Origin: Erythrobacter rubeus
GTDB taxonomy: Bacteria; Pseudomonadota; Alphaproteobacteria; Sphingomonadales; Sphingomonadaceae
Direction of reading: 5' to 3'
Assembly (NCBI RefSeq): GCF_014705715.1
Contig: NZ_JACXLC010000001.1
Location: 974,457-1,038,456 of the forward strand
Length of the DNA: 64,000 nt
Shown: positions 38,293 to 46,801 of the stretch, piece by piece
How positions within the stretch are numbered: the first letter of the stretch is position 1
How the letters are laid out: every line of letters begins with the position of its first letter
Notes under the pieces: model-generated
Told to the model about the DNA's origin: nothing
Seen by the model: the letters and a program-made list of their open reading frames with translations, nothing else
Database searches by the model: none
Position numbers and translations under genes: made by a program

Positions 38293-38960
38293 TCGTTGGG
38301 CATGATGTAAATCTCGCGCACCGCAGCGGTTTTGGGCTGGCCGAGGGCGAAGACCACGGCGCTTGCAACATCCTCCGGTTGGATCTTGGTGGGCTTCGGC
38401 TCGTCGAAGAATGCCGTGTCGACCATGCCGGGTGCGATCACCGTCGCCCTGCCGCCCCATTCGCGCATTTCCTCGGCGAGGTTCTCGCCGAAGCCGTGGA
38501 CGAACCATTTGGTCGCCGAATAGACCGATCCCTTGAACGTATGTCGGCCCGCTTTCGAACCGGTGACGATAAAGTGGCCCTTCGTTTTCTTGAGGTGCGG
38601 AATGGCTTCGTGCGCGGCGTAGAGCACGGCGAGGATATTGACGTGGATCATGTCGTGCCATTCATCGGGGTCGCCGTTTTCGATGCCCGGTTTTTCAACG
38701 CCTGTTCCGGCATTCGCGTAGACCGCATCGACCCCGCCGAAATGCTCGGCCGTTTTGCTGAGCGCTTCGGCGATTTCGCTGCGCTTGGTAACATCGCAGG
38801 TGATCGCGAGCGCCGCATCGCCAATGTCGCTGGAAAGCGCTTCCAGCTTGTCGCCGGAACGCGCGCACAGCGCGACGTTCCATCCGGCTTCGGCTGCGGC
38901 TTTGGCGGTGGCAGCACCGATGCCCGAAGATGCGCCGGTGATAAGGAGGGTTTTTGCCAT
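38289..38960 (-). CDS. Short-chain dehydrogenase/reductase
   Basis: A 223-residue classical SDR resembling the YdfG/serine-type dehydrogenases. The cofactor motif is TGASSGIG, the NAG motif is ANAGTG, and the catalytic residues are Ser in VTGSKAG and Tyr-x3-Lys in YSATKWF. The C-terminus ends in REIYIMPND, typical of this subgroup. Substrate not evident. Single gene. Confidence 0.87.
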   Translation of the reverse strand: MAKTLLITGASSGIGAATAKAAAEAGWNVALCARSGDKLEALSSDIGDAALAITCDVTKRSEIAEALSKTAEHFGGVDAVYANAGTGVEKPGIENGDPDEWHDMIHVNILAVLYAAHEAIPHLKKTKGHFIVTGSKAGRHTFKGSVYSATKWFVHGFGENLAEEMREWGGRATVIAPGMVDTAFFDEPKPTKIQPEDVASAVVFALGQPKTAAVREIYIMPND

Positions 38961-39116
38961 GGGGGTATCCTTTGATTGCAGGGCTTTGCATCATCAAATG
39001 GCGGGCGGGGCGCACGTTCCAAGATTTTTCGCGACATGCTGTCGAATCCGGCTTGCGTCCTTCGTCACAGTGTCGGAGCCTCGCCATTCCGGCGCGGCGA
39101 ACCACGGAGACAAGAC

Positions 39117-39473
39117 ATGCAATACATGCTGCTGATCAACGAGGACGAGAGCATCTATGAAGGCGAGGAGGGCGCCAAGAAGATGGAAGCGACGCTCGCG
39201 GGCCATATGGCGCTGGCGCAAAAATGGGCCGGCAAGGGCATCGCCTTTAGCGGCGAGCGCCTGAAGCCGGGAAGCACCGCGACCACGATCAAGTGGGACA
39301 ATGGCAGCCATGCGCTGCACGACGGCCCCTTTGCCGAAACGCACGAAGAACTGGGCGGCTTCTACATCATCGACGTCGACAGCCTCGACGATGCGCTTGA
39401 GTGGGCGAAGCAGATCCCGGTCCCCGGCAAGGGCGCGGTCGAAGTCCGCCCGGTCTGGCCGATGGAAGGGTGA
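39117..39473 (+). CDS. YCII-related / DGPF domain protein
   Basis: A 118-residue protein of the YCII-like dimeric alpha-beta fold. It starts at ATG 39117 (GGAGACAAG upstream) with MQYMLLINEDE and contains the DGPFAETHEELGGFYIID motif characteristic of the group paired with ECF sigma factors. The reaction is unknown. Its stop overlaps the GTG of the sigma factor gene by four bases, so the two are made together. A longer frame back to 38976 has no family similarity. Confidence 0.9.
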   Translation: MQYMLLINEDESIYEGEEGAKKMEATLAGHMALAQKWAGKGIAFSGERLKPGSTATTIKWDNGSHALHDGPFAETHEELGGFYIIDVDSLDDALEWAKQIPVPGKGAVEVRPVWPMEG

Positions 39474-40696
39474 GCGAGAGCGCAGACCTTGCGCGCCGTT
39501 GCATGGCCGCGCGGCCCCGGCTGGTTGCAGCCTTGGCCGCGCGGCTTCGCGATCTCGATGCGGCCGAGGATGCGTTCGGCGAGGCGATGGAGGCCTGCCT
39601 CGCGCTCGATAACCCACCAGACCGCCTCGAAGGATGGCTGATGACCGTTGCGCGGCGCAAGGCCGTTGATGCGATCCGCAAGGAGGCGGCGCGAGCACGG
39701 GCAAGCGAGGCAGCGGCCCTGATCGATGAAGGAGGGCAAGACATGGGCGATGTCATCGAACTCCCCGAAGCGATCCCCGATGAGCGTTTGCGGCTGATCT
39801 TCATCTGCTGCCATCCCGCTATCGGGATTGAGGCGCGCACTGCGCTCGCTTTGAAGGTCGTGTGCGGACTGCCTGTGAGCGCTATCGCGCGCGTTTTCCT
39901 GACCAGCGAGCCTGCCATGTTCCAGCGTATCACCCGCGCCAAGACCAAAGTGCGCGAGGCGGGAATCGCATTCGAATTGCCCGAGCGGCGGCATTGGGGT
40001 GAGCGCCTCGAGGCAGTGCTGCTAACGATCGAGCTGGCCTACACGGCCGCCTACCAGGATGCGGCGGGCGAGATCGATCCGGAACTGTCCGCCGAAATCG
40101 AACGGTTGGCCGCGATGATTGCGGACCTCCTTCCTGAAGAACCCGAAGCGCTGGCGCTTGCCTCCCTTGTCATGCTTGCCCGGTCGCGCGAGGCTGCGCG
40201 GCTCGACGAGATTGGGGCGATGATCCCGCTGTCGAAGCAGGACCCCTCACGCTGGGACTTCGAAGCGATCGAGCAGGCGCGTACATGGATGGACCGCGCC
40301 GCCTGCCTGGAGCGAAGCGGCCCCTATCAGATCATGGCGGCGATCCAGCTGACCCACGCGCGGCGCGCATTCGATGGCGAGACCGACTGGAGGGCAATCC
40401 TCTCGCTATACGATGTACTGATGCAGATGAGGCCGGGGCCGATGGTTGCGCTCAACCGCGCATTGGCCCTTGCCCAGGTGAAGGGGCCGCAGCCTGCAAT
40501 CGAGGTCCTGTCGACATTACCGATCGAGCGGCTTCGCAATGCGCGCCCTCTGCATGTCGCAAACGCCCATCTGCTCACATGCCTGGGCGATCGAGAGGCA
40601 GCAGCAACAGCGCTCGACGAAGCGCTGGCCATGAACCCTCCGCGAGCCGAACGGCTGTTCCTGGAGCGTTGCCGGATCGAGCTAGCGCAGGGCTAG
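39470..40696 (+). CDS. ECF42-type RNA polymerase sigma factor with C-terminal extension
   Basis: A 408-residue alternative sigma factor. GTG 39470 is chosen because it overlaps the YCII stop (GTGA). Sigma region 2 lies at about residues 10-75 (AAEDAFGEAMEACLAL, GWLMTVARRKAVDAIRK) and region 4 at about 105-165 (LALKVVCGLPVSAIARVFL). The C-terminal half is a helical, SnoaL-free extension with TPR-like text (ALNRALALAQVKGPQPAI, ATALDEALAMNP) seen in ECF42 factors. No anti-sigma factor is adjacent, in line with the group, where the extension is thought to control activity. The partner YCII gene is likely a target or co-regulated gene. Confidence 0.9.
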   Translation: MSESADLARRCMAARPRLVAALAARLRDLDAAEDAFGEAMEACLALDNPPDRLEGWLMTVARRKAVDAIRKEAARARASEAAALIDEGGQDMGDVIELPEAIPDERLRLIFICCHPAIGIEARTALALKVVCGLPVSAIARVFLTSEPAMFQRITRAKTKVREAGIAFELPERRHWGERLEAVLLTIELAYTAAYQDAAGEIDPELSAEIERLAAMIADLLPEEPEALALASLVMLARSREAARLDEIGAMIPLSKQDPSRWDFEAIEQARTWMDRAACLERSGPYQIMAAIQLTHARRAFDGETDWRAILSLYDVLMQMRPGPMVALNRALALAQVKGPQPAIEVLSTLPIERLRNARPLHVANAHLLTCLGDREAAATALDEALAMNPPRAERLFLERCRIELAQG

Positions 40697-41379
40697 TCCT
40701 CGCCTACGGGAGGAACCCATTTCATCACGCCGCCCGCCAGCGGGGTCCACAAACCGGTTCCTATCTCTGCAGCCGCCAGGCGGTCGCTCGTCCACTGGTT
40801 GCAGGTATTGCCCAGGTGATAGGTGCCGCGCGCATCGTAGAACACATCGTGCTGGCTGTAGCCTGGGTAAACGGAACGCGCTTCCTCCTTGGCAAGTTGC
40901 ACGGTGATCTCGCGAGTGAGTGCCGCGTATTGCTCCCGGCTGATGCGCATCGGGCGGAAATCGTCGGAGGGAGCGGGGCGCACATACCACGCAACATGAA
41001 GCACGCCTTCTCCTCCGAACAGCGCCCTAGCTGCCACCGCAGGGTTCAAATCTGCCCATGTCGGCGTTTCGAGGAAGAACGCGCGCTCACCCCAGCTCAC
41101 CGAAACGTGGGTGTAGGGGCGAGCGGGCGCTGCAATATCGCCGATCGGGAACTGTCCGCGCCAGTCAATGATATCGGTGGTGACCGGCATGGCGATTTCG
41201 GTGTGGATGCCATTTTCTCCGACAAAGATCTCGACGCCCTGATCGGCCTCTATCCAATCGGAATTGCGCGGGATCGAAGAGCCAATCCAGGCGCTGAGCA
41301 GGAACAGCGTGGTCGGCAGAACCAGCATCGCGGCAAGCACCGCCAGGCCGCGTTTCAGCCATTGCCGCCTACCAGACAC
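40693..41379 (-). CDS. DUF2459 / TIGR02117 family membrane-anchored protein
   Basis: A 228-residue protein with an N-terminal hydrophobic anchor (about 10-32). A periplasmic domain carries the family blocks ENGIHTEIAMPV, SVSWGERAFFLETP and GTYHLGNTCNQW. The conserved His and Cys residues suggest a papain-like or NlpC-like fold, but the function is unknown. It lies 15 bases downstream of prmA on the same strand. The stop shares CTAG with the sigma factor gene. Confidence 0.8.
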   Translation of the reverse strand: MSGRRQWLKRGLAVLAAMLVLPTTLFLLSAWIGSSIPRNSDWIEADQGVEIFVGENGIHTEIAMPVTTDIIDWRGQFPIGDIAAPARPYTHVSVSWGERAFFLETPTWADLNPAVAARALFGGEGVLHVAWYVRPAPSDDFRPMRISREQYAALTREITVQLAKEEARSVYPGYSQHDVFYDARGTYHLGNTCNQWTSDRLAAAEIGTGLWTPLAGGVMKWVPPVGED

Positions 41380-41394
41380 AGCTACCCAGCGCGG

Positions 41395-42327
41395 TCATCG
41401 AGCATGACGCCTTCGCAGCCACAGGATCGCCCAGTCTCCCCGCTGAAGCCGTGCGGCGAGCCGGAACCCTGCCTGTCTGTATGCGCGGCGCACGGCGCGT
41501 TCCTGTCCCCCAGCGAGTAAACCAGCGAGCAGGACGCTGCCTGTCGGCGGGACAGACGCGGCGAAATCGGGAGCCAGTTCGACCAGCGGCCCGGCGAGGA
41601 TATTCGCGATCAGCAGATCGTAGGGTCCGCGCGCCTGCAACAGCGGATCGTCCATCCCTTGCGCGATCACCATGGTCATCGCGCCGCGCCCTGATCCCCA
41701 TGGCATCGCGTTGAGCCGCGCATTGTCCTCGACCACGCCCGCGCACACCGGATCGATGTCGGAGGCGGTGACCTCCGCGCCGGGCCAGAGCTTCATCGCT
41801 GCAAAGCCGAGCAGGCCTGTACCCGTGCCGATATCGGCAATCGCGCGGTAATGCGCGCCGCTCGCCTTCATCGCGCTCAGCATTTCGAGGCACCCGGCGG
41901 TCGTCTCATGCTGCCCAGTGCCGAATGCCTGGCTGGCAGGGATGGCGAAGTTGATCGCATCGTCCGCAGGCGGGAAATCGGGTGTGTGGACATAGAACCG
42001 GCCCGCGCTGATCGGCGGCGTGCCCTGCTGGCTTAGTGTTACCCAATCTTCTGCGGGCAGTTTTTCGACTTCGATTTTGGGAGCCTTGCCGTCGAACAGC
42101 CCAGCAAAAGCTCGCTTCTGCGGCGCGCCGGGCTTTCTCGGATACCATCCCTCTAGCACCCATTCGAGCGGTCGGTCTTCGACGATCTCGCGCCCGGAAA
42201 TGACAAGGTCGAAATCCCATTCTTCGATCTCGTCATGAGCGAGCAGCGCCGCTTGCACCTCGGCCTTGGGCGCGAAGGCCGATAGCTTCCATGCGGAGTC
42301 AGCGGACAAAGCTGGCCCCATTGGCAT
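41395..42327 (-). CDS. prmA: Ribosomal protein L11 methyltransferase
   Basis: SAM-dependent methyltransferase that modifies L11. The SAM-binding motif I is IADIGTGTGLLG, preceded by the PrmA-type AFGTGQHETTAGCLEML. Motif IV is LLIANILAGPL. The length of 310 residues is normal. The start lies inside the end of the upstream SDR. ATG 42327, ATG 42321 or TTG 42309 are all possible, and none has a strong ribosome binding site, which fits translational coupling. Confidence 0.93.
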   Translation of the reverse strand: MPMGPALSADSAWKLSAFAPKAEVQAALLAHDEIEEWDFDLVISGREIVEDRPLEWVLEGWYPRKPGAPQKRAFAGLFDGKAPKIEVEKLPAEDWVTLSQQGTPPISAGRFYVHTPDFPPADDAINFAIPASQAFGTGQHETTAGCLEMLSAMKASGAHYRAIADIGTGTGLLGFAAMKLWPGAEVTASDIDPVCAGVVEDNARLNAMPWGSGRGAMTMVIAQGMDDPLLQARGPYDLLIANILAGPLVELAPDFAASVPPTGSVLLAGLLAGGQERAVRRAYRQAGFRLAARLQRGDWAILWLRRRHAR

Positions 42328-43024
42328 CGATCACCGCGCCGGTCATGCTGGGCGGGGCATCGAGCGCGCAAAACGCGATGATCTTCGCGATTTCCTCCGG
42401 GGTCGCGACGCGTCCCAGCGGAATGTCGGCGAGCAAGCCTGCGCCGCCCCTGCTTTCAAGGTAATCTCCTGCCATCGACGTGTCGGTGAAGCCCGGTGTG
42501 ATGGCGAAGCTCAGAACACCTTCGGCGGCATAGGCGCGCGCAATCGTCTTGTGCATGGCGACCATGCCGCCTTTTGCCGCCGCGTAATGCCAGTGCGCCG
42601 GACTGTCCCCGCGATAGGCCGCTCTACTCGCGACATGGACGAGCCTGCCGCGCACGCCATCCGGTGCTGCATCGCGCGATTGCCAGTGCCGCAAGGCAAA
42701 CCGACTGAGCTGTGCCGCGGCGGTCAGATTGATGCGCAGGGTGTCTTCCCACGCATCGAGCCATTCGATGTCCGAGCGTTCCAGCGGGTTGGCATCGAAC
42801 AATCCGGCATTGTTCACCACCGCCGAGATGTCGCCGCCGGATCGCTCGAGTGCCTCATCCCATAAGGTTTGCACTGCGCCGGGATCGGTGAAGTCGGCTG
42901 CGATATTGCCGGGATACCCCTCGCGCGTCTGGTGGCCGATGACCTCGATACCGCGGCTTGCAAGCTCGGCCTTGGCGGCTGCGCCGATCCCACGGCTCGA
43001 TCCGGTGATTAAAATGAAACTCAT
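42299..43024 (-). CDS. Short-chain dehydrogenase/reductase
   Basis: A 241-residue SDR from ATG 43024 (MSFILITGSSRGIG). It has an NNAG motif (VVNNAGLF), Ser in VASRAAY, Tyr-x3-Lys in HYAAAKGGM, and a C-terminal TGAVIDANGASF typical of FabG-like enzymes. An extension to 43132 would cross the sdhC promoter region and was rejected. It overlaps prmA by about 29 bases. Substrate unknown. Confidence 0.87.
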   Translation of the reverse strand: MSFILITGSSRGIGAAAKAELASRGIEVIGHQTREGYPGNIAADFTDPGAVQTLWDEALERSGGDISAVVNNAGLFDANPLERSDIEWLDAWEDTLRINLTAAAQLSRFALRHWQSRDAAPDGVRGRLVHVASRAAYRGDSPAHWHYAAAKGGMVAMHKTIARAYAAEGVLSFAITPGFTDTSMAGDYLESRGGAGLLADIPLGRVATPEEIAKIIAFCALDAPPSMTGAVIDANGASFVR

Positions 43025-43130
43025 GCAACGCTCTATCCGAAACTTTGCAAGCGGAGTCGAGCGCTCACGGCTTGCCTCATCCGGCGAGACCGCTAAGTGG
43101 GAAGGGCAAACAAGTTTAAACGGGATAGCC

Positions 43131-43511
43131 ATGAACCAAAGACCGCTTTCGCCGCACCTCCAGATATGGCGGTGGGGACCTCACATGCTGGTATCGATCC
43201 TGCACCGCGCGACCGGAGACGGATTGGCGCTGGTCGGGCTGTTCGTGCTGGTGTGGTGGCTTGGTGCGATTGCAAGCGGACCGGCAGCCTACGAGACATT
43301 CGTCAACGCGATGACATCGCCTGTCGGCTGGATCGTGCTGTTCGGACTGTCCTGGGCATTCTTCACCCACATGATGAGCGGCCTGCGCCACTTCGTGCTC
43401 GATATCGGTGCAGGTTACGAGCTCAACACCAACCGGTTCTGGTCGATCGCCTCGCCGATCATCGCGATCATCCTCACCATCGCCCTCTGGGCGGTCGTGA
43501 TCCTGGACTGA
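43131..43511 (+). CDS. sdhC: Succinate dehydrogenase cytochrome b556 subunit
   Basis: Membrane anchor subunit of complex II. ATG 43131 gives 126 residues beginning NQRPLSPHLQIW. It contains the SILHRATGDGLAL segment (quinone and haem environment), three transmembrane helices (about 30-50, 65-88 and 105-125) and the haem-ligand His in SGLRHFVLDIG. First gene of sdhCDA, divergent from the SDR. Confidence 0.95.
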   Translation: MNQRPLSPHLQIWRWGPHMLVSILHRATGDGLALVGLFVLVWWLGAIASGPAAYETFVNAMTSPVGWIVLFGLSWAFFTHMMSGLRHFVLDIGAGYELNTNRFWSIASPIIAIILTIALWAVVILD

Positions 43512-43523
43512 GGAGGGCGAGAC

Positions 43524-43910
43524 ATGGGTAACGGCACTTCCATCGGGCGCGTTCGCGGTCTTGGCTCTTCGCATGACGGGGCGCATCACTGGCTCGTCCA
43601 CCGCTTCACCGCCATCAGCAATCTCGTGCTGATGAGCTGGCTGATCATCAGCTTCATTTTCATGGACGATTACAGCCACGCCTCGGTCAGTACGTGGCTG
43701 GCGCACCCCGTCTCGGCAACGGCGATGATCCTGCTGGTCGTCAGCCTGTTCTGGCACGCCCGGCTGGGCCTGCAGGTCCTGATCGAGGACTACGTCCACA
43801 ATTACGGCACGAAATTCGCGCTGCTATCGGCGCTCAATATTGCAGTTATCGCTGGCGGAACATTTTCTGTGTTCAGCGTCGCCAGTCTCGCATTTGGAGG
43901 TCAGGCCTGA
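43524..43910 (+). CDS. sdhD: Succinate dehydrogenase membrane anchor subunit
   Basis: The second hydrophobic anchor of complex II, 128 residues with three predicted transmembrane helices. It has the N-terminal [13 protein letters not shown] motif and the helix-II His in [18 protein letters not shown] that coordinates haem. It starts 12 bases after sdhC and overlaps sdhA by one base (TGATG). Confidence 0.94.
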   Translation: MGNGTSIGRVRGLGSSHDGAHHWLVHRFTAISNLVLMSWLIISFIFMDDYSHASVSTWLAHPVSATAMILLVVSLFWHARLGLQVLIEDYVHNYGTKFALLSALNIAVIAGGTFSVFSVASLAFGGQA

Positions 43911-45754
43911 TGGCTACCGGTGAATCCAATGGCAGCCTCAAGGGCGCTTACAAGATTATCGATCACACCTATGACGTGGTGGTGGTCGGCGCAGGCGGAT
44001 CGGGCCTTCGCGCAACAATGGGCGCGGCGGAAGCTGGACTTCGCACCGCCAACATTTCCAAGGTCTTCCCAACGCGTTCGCACACGGTGGCTGCGCAAGG
44101 CGGCATCGCGGCAAGCCTCGGCAACAACACGCCCGATCACTGGACCTGGCACATGTACGACACCGTTAAGGGATCGGACTGGCTGGGCGACCAGGATGCG
44201 ATCGAATATCTCGCGCGCGAAGCGCCGCAGGCGGTCTACGAGCTCGAGCATGCCGGCGTTCCGTTCTCGCGCAACGAAGACGGCACGATCTACCAGCGCC
44301 CGTTCGGCGGTCACATGCAGAATATGGGCGAAGGGCCTCCCGTCCAGCGCACCTGCGCAGCCGCCGACCGTACCGGGCACGCAATGCTCCACGCGCTCTA
44401 TCAGCAGAGCCTCAAATACGATGCGGATTTCTTCATCGAATATTTCGCGCTCGACCTGATCATGTCCGAAGAAAACGGTGAGAAGAAATGCGTCGGCGTG
44501 ATGGCGATGTGCCTCGATGACGGGACGATCCACCGCTTCCGCGCGCAATCGGTCGTGCTCGCCACCGGCGGTTATGGGCGCTGCTATTTCACCGCGACTT
44601 CGGCGCACACCTGCACCGGCGATGGCGGCGGCATGGTGCTGCGCGCAGGACTTCCGCTGCAGGACATGGAGTTCGTACAGTTCCACCCGACCGGAATTTA
44701 CGGCGCGGGCGTGCTCATCACCGAAGGCGCGCGCGGCGAGGGCGGTTATCTGACCAACAGCGAAGGCGAGCGTTTCATGGAGCGCTATGCTCCCTCGGCG
44801 AAAGACCTCGCCTCACGCGATGTCGTCAGCCGCTCGATGGCGCTCGAAATGCGCGAAGGGCGCGGGCAGGGGCCGGAAGGCGACCATATCCACCTTCACC
44901 TCGATCACATTGATCCGAAGGTGCTCGCAGAGCGTCTGCCCGGCATCACCGAAAGCGGCAAGATCTTCGCCGGTGTCGATCTGACGCGCGAAGCGCTGCC
45001 GGTGACGCCGACGGTCCATTACAATATGGGCGGCATTCCGTGTAACTATCACGGGCAGGTGGTGACGCTCGGCCCGGACGGCGATCCGGATCATGTCGTG
45101 CCCGGCCTTTACGCCGTGGGCGAGGCAGCCTGCGTTTCGGTGCACGGCGCCAACCGCCTCGGTTCGAACTCGCTGATCGATCTCGTGGTGTTCGGCCGCG
45201 CGACCGGTCTGCACCTCAAGGAAAACACGGTCGCCGGTGCAAGCCAGCCAGAGCTTCCCGCCGACAGCGCCGACTTCGCGCTCGGCCGGGTCGATCACTT
45301 CCGCTACGCGCAGGGCGGTTCGCCCACCGCGGCGATCCGCGCCGACATGCAGAAGGCGATGCAGGCCCACGCCGCCGTGTTCCGCGACACAAAGCTGATG
45401 GACGAAGGCGTTCAGAAGCTCGCTGCGCAGAACAAGCGGATGGAAGACATCCACGTGACCGACCAGTCGCTCATCTGGAACAGCGACCTGATCGAAACGC
45501 TTGAGCTCGACAATTTGATGGCGCAGGCGAATGTCACCATGGCATCCGCAGCGAACCGCAAGGAAAGCCGCGGTGCGCACGCGCATGAGGATTTTCCCGA
45601 TCGCAACGATGCCGAATGGATGAAGCACACCATCGCCTGGTTCGAAGGCTGGGGCGGAAGCGGATCGAACATCCAGATCGATTACCGCCCGGTCCACGAA
45701 TACACACTGACGGACGACGCTACCTATATCGAGCCGAAAGCGCGCGTATATTAA
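43910..45754 (+). CDS. sdhA: Succinate dehydrogenase flavoprotein subunit
   Basis: Catalytic FAD subunit oxidising succinate to fumarate. ATG 43910 gives 614 residues. It has the Rossmann FAD motif [12 protein letters not shown], the FAD-attachment His in [11 protein letters not shown], the active-site block [11 protein letters not shown], and His/Arg in HYNMGGIP and [10 protein letters not shown]. Unusually, no sdhB follows; the next gene is a C13 peptidase. Confidence 0.97.
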   Translation: MATGESNGSLKGAYKIIDHTYDVVVVGAGGSGLRATMGAAEAGLRTANISKVFPTRSHTVAAQGGIAASLGNNTPDHWTWHMYDTVKGSDWLGDQDAIEYLAREAPQAVYELEHAGVPFSRNEDGTIYQRPFGGHMQNMGEGPPVQRTCAAADRTGHAMLHALYQQSLKYDADFFIEYFALDLIMSEENGEKKCVGVMAMCLDDGTIHRFRAQSVVLATGGYGRCYFTATSAHTCTGDGGGMVLRAGLPLQDMEFVQFHPTGIYGAGVLITEGARGEGGYLTNSEGERFMERYAPSAKDLASRDVVSRSMALEMREGRGQGPEGDHIHLHLDHIDPKVLAERLPGITESGKIFAGVDLTREALPVTPTVHYNMGGIPCNYHGQVVTLGPDGDPDHVVPGLYAVGEAACVSVHGANRLGSNSLIDLVVFGRATGLHLKENTVAGASQPELPADSADFALGRVDHFRYAQGGSPTAAIRADMQKAMQAHAAVFRDTKLMDEGVQKLAAQNKRMEDIHVTDQSLIWNSDLIETLELDNLMAQANVTMASAANRKESRGAHAHEDFPDRNDAEWMKHTIAWFEGWGGSGSNIQIDYRPVHEYTLTDDATYIEPKARVY

Positions 45755-45814
45755 GTCGTTCCCAGGCCGATCTCGCAGCTTGACCAAAGCATCGGCGCGG
45801 GGCAGCTTCGCTGC

Positions 45815-46798
45815 ATGGTAACACGCGCTCTTTTCGGGCTTTCGCTTGCCGCGTTTCTCGCTTTTCCTGCATCATCGCAGGATGGCGGGGAGAGCAGCAG
45901 TCAGCCGCCCGAGCATACTCAGCCATTCCCCAATCTGGCGATTGGTGAAGACCGGGACGAGGCGCTCAAGAGCTTCGATCTCGGTCCGCACATGCAGCGC
46001 GGCATTCCAGCTAAGGAAATGCTCGAGCAGCAGCGGCGATTATCGGCAGCATTGGACGGCCTTGCGCCCCAGCGTCCGGGCGAAATCGATGCCTACGTTG
46101 TCACCGTCGCGCTCGACAGCGATCCCGTATTTGCTCGCGAAGCGCGTGAAGCGGGCCGTGTGCTCTCGCGCCGATATGGCGGCGAGGGCAGGACTTTGAC
46201 ACTTGCCGGGGCCGACGGGATGCGTGACGATCTAGCGAGAGGCTCGATCAGGTCGCTGATCCTTGGCCTCGCTCACATTGCCGAGATTATGGATCCGGAA
46301 GAGGACGTGCTTGTGCTTTACAGCACCAGCCACGGCGCGAAGGTGGGGCTGGTCAATCACTATGGCGATAACGGGTACGGGATATTCTCGCCGAGCCGGT
46401 TAAAAGAGGTGCTCGCCGAGCTTGGTATCGAGCGGCGGCTTCTCATCATCAGCGCGTGTTATTCGGGCGTGTTCGTACCCGAGCTTGCGAGCCCGGACAC
46501 TGCGATCCTGACCGCGGCCGCCGCCCAGCGCACCTCGTTTGGCTGCGAGGCGGAGAACGACTGGACCTTCTATGGCGACGCGCTGATCAACCGGGCGCTG
46601 CGCAAACCCCAGAGCCTGCCTGACGCAGCCCGCGAAGCCACCCGCCAGATCGCCGTCTGGGAGGCCGAAAGCAGGCTCACGGCATCTTTGCCGCAGGTTT
46701 CGGTCGGCGCCAATGTCAGCGCGTGGCTCGGCGATCTCGAACGGCGAATGCCGACCGTCGCCACAGCTCCGGTAGGGCGTCCCGCCGTCGGAGAATGA
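45815..46798 (+). CDS. Secreted peptidase C13 (legumain/caspase-like) family protein
   Basis: A 327-residue protein with a signal peptide (about residues 1-21, ending FPASSQ). It is predicted to be periplasmic or secreted. The catalytic dyad of clan CD peptidases is visible: His173 in YSTSHGAKVG after a hydrophobic strand, and Cys215 in ISACYSGVF. An ERRLLIISACYSG-type arrangement is characteristic of bacterial C13 proteins. Substrate unknown. It follows sdhA after 60 bases. Confidence 0.87.
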   Translation: MVTRALFGLSLAAFLAFPASSQDGGESSSQPPEHTQPFPNLAIGEDRDEALKSFDLGPHMQRGIPAKEMLEQQRRLSAALDGLAPQRPGEIDAYVVTVALDSDPVFAREAREAGRVLSRRYGGEGRTLTLAGADGMRDDLARGSIRSLILGLAHIAEIMDPEEDVLVLYSTSHGAKVGLVNHYGDNGYGIFSPSRLKEVLAELGIERRLLIISACYSGVFVPELASPDTAILTAAAAQRTSFGCEAENDWTFYGDALINRALRKPQSLPDAAREATRQIAVWEAESRLTASLPQVSVGANVSAWLGDLERRMPTVATAPVGRPAVGE

Positions 46799-46801
46799 AC
46801 G

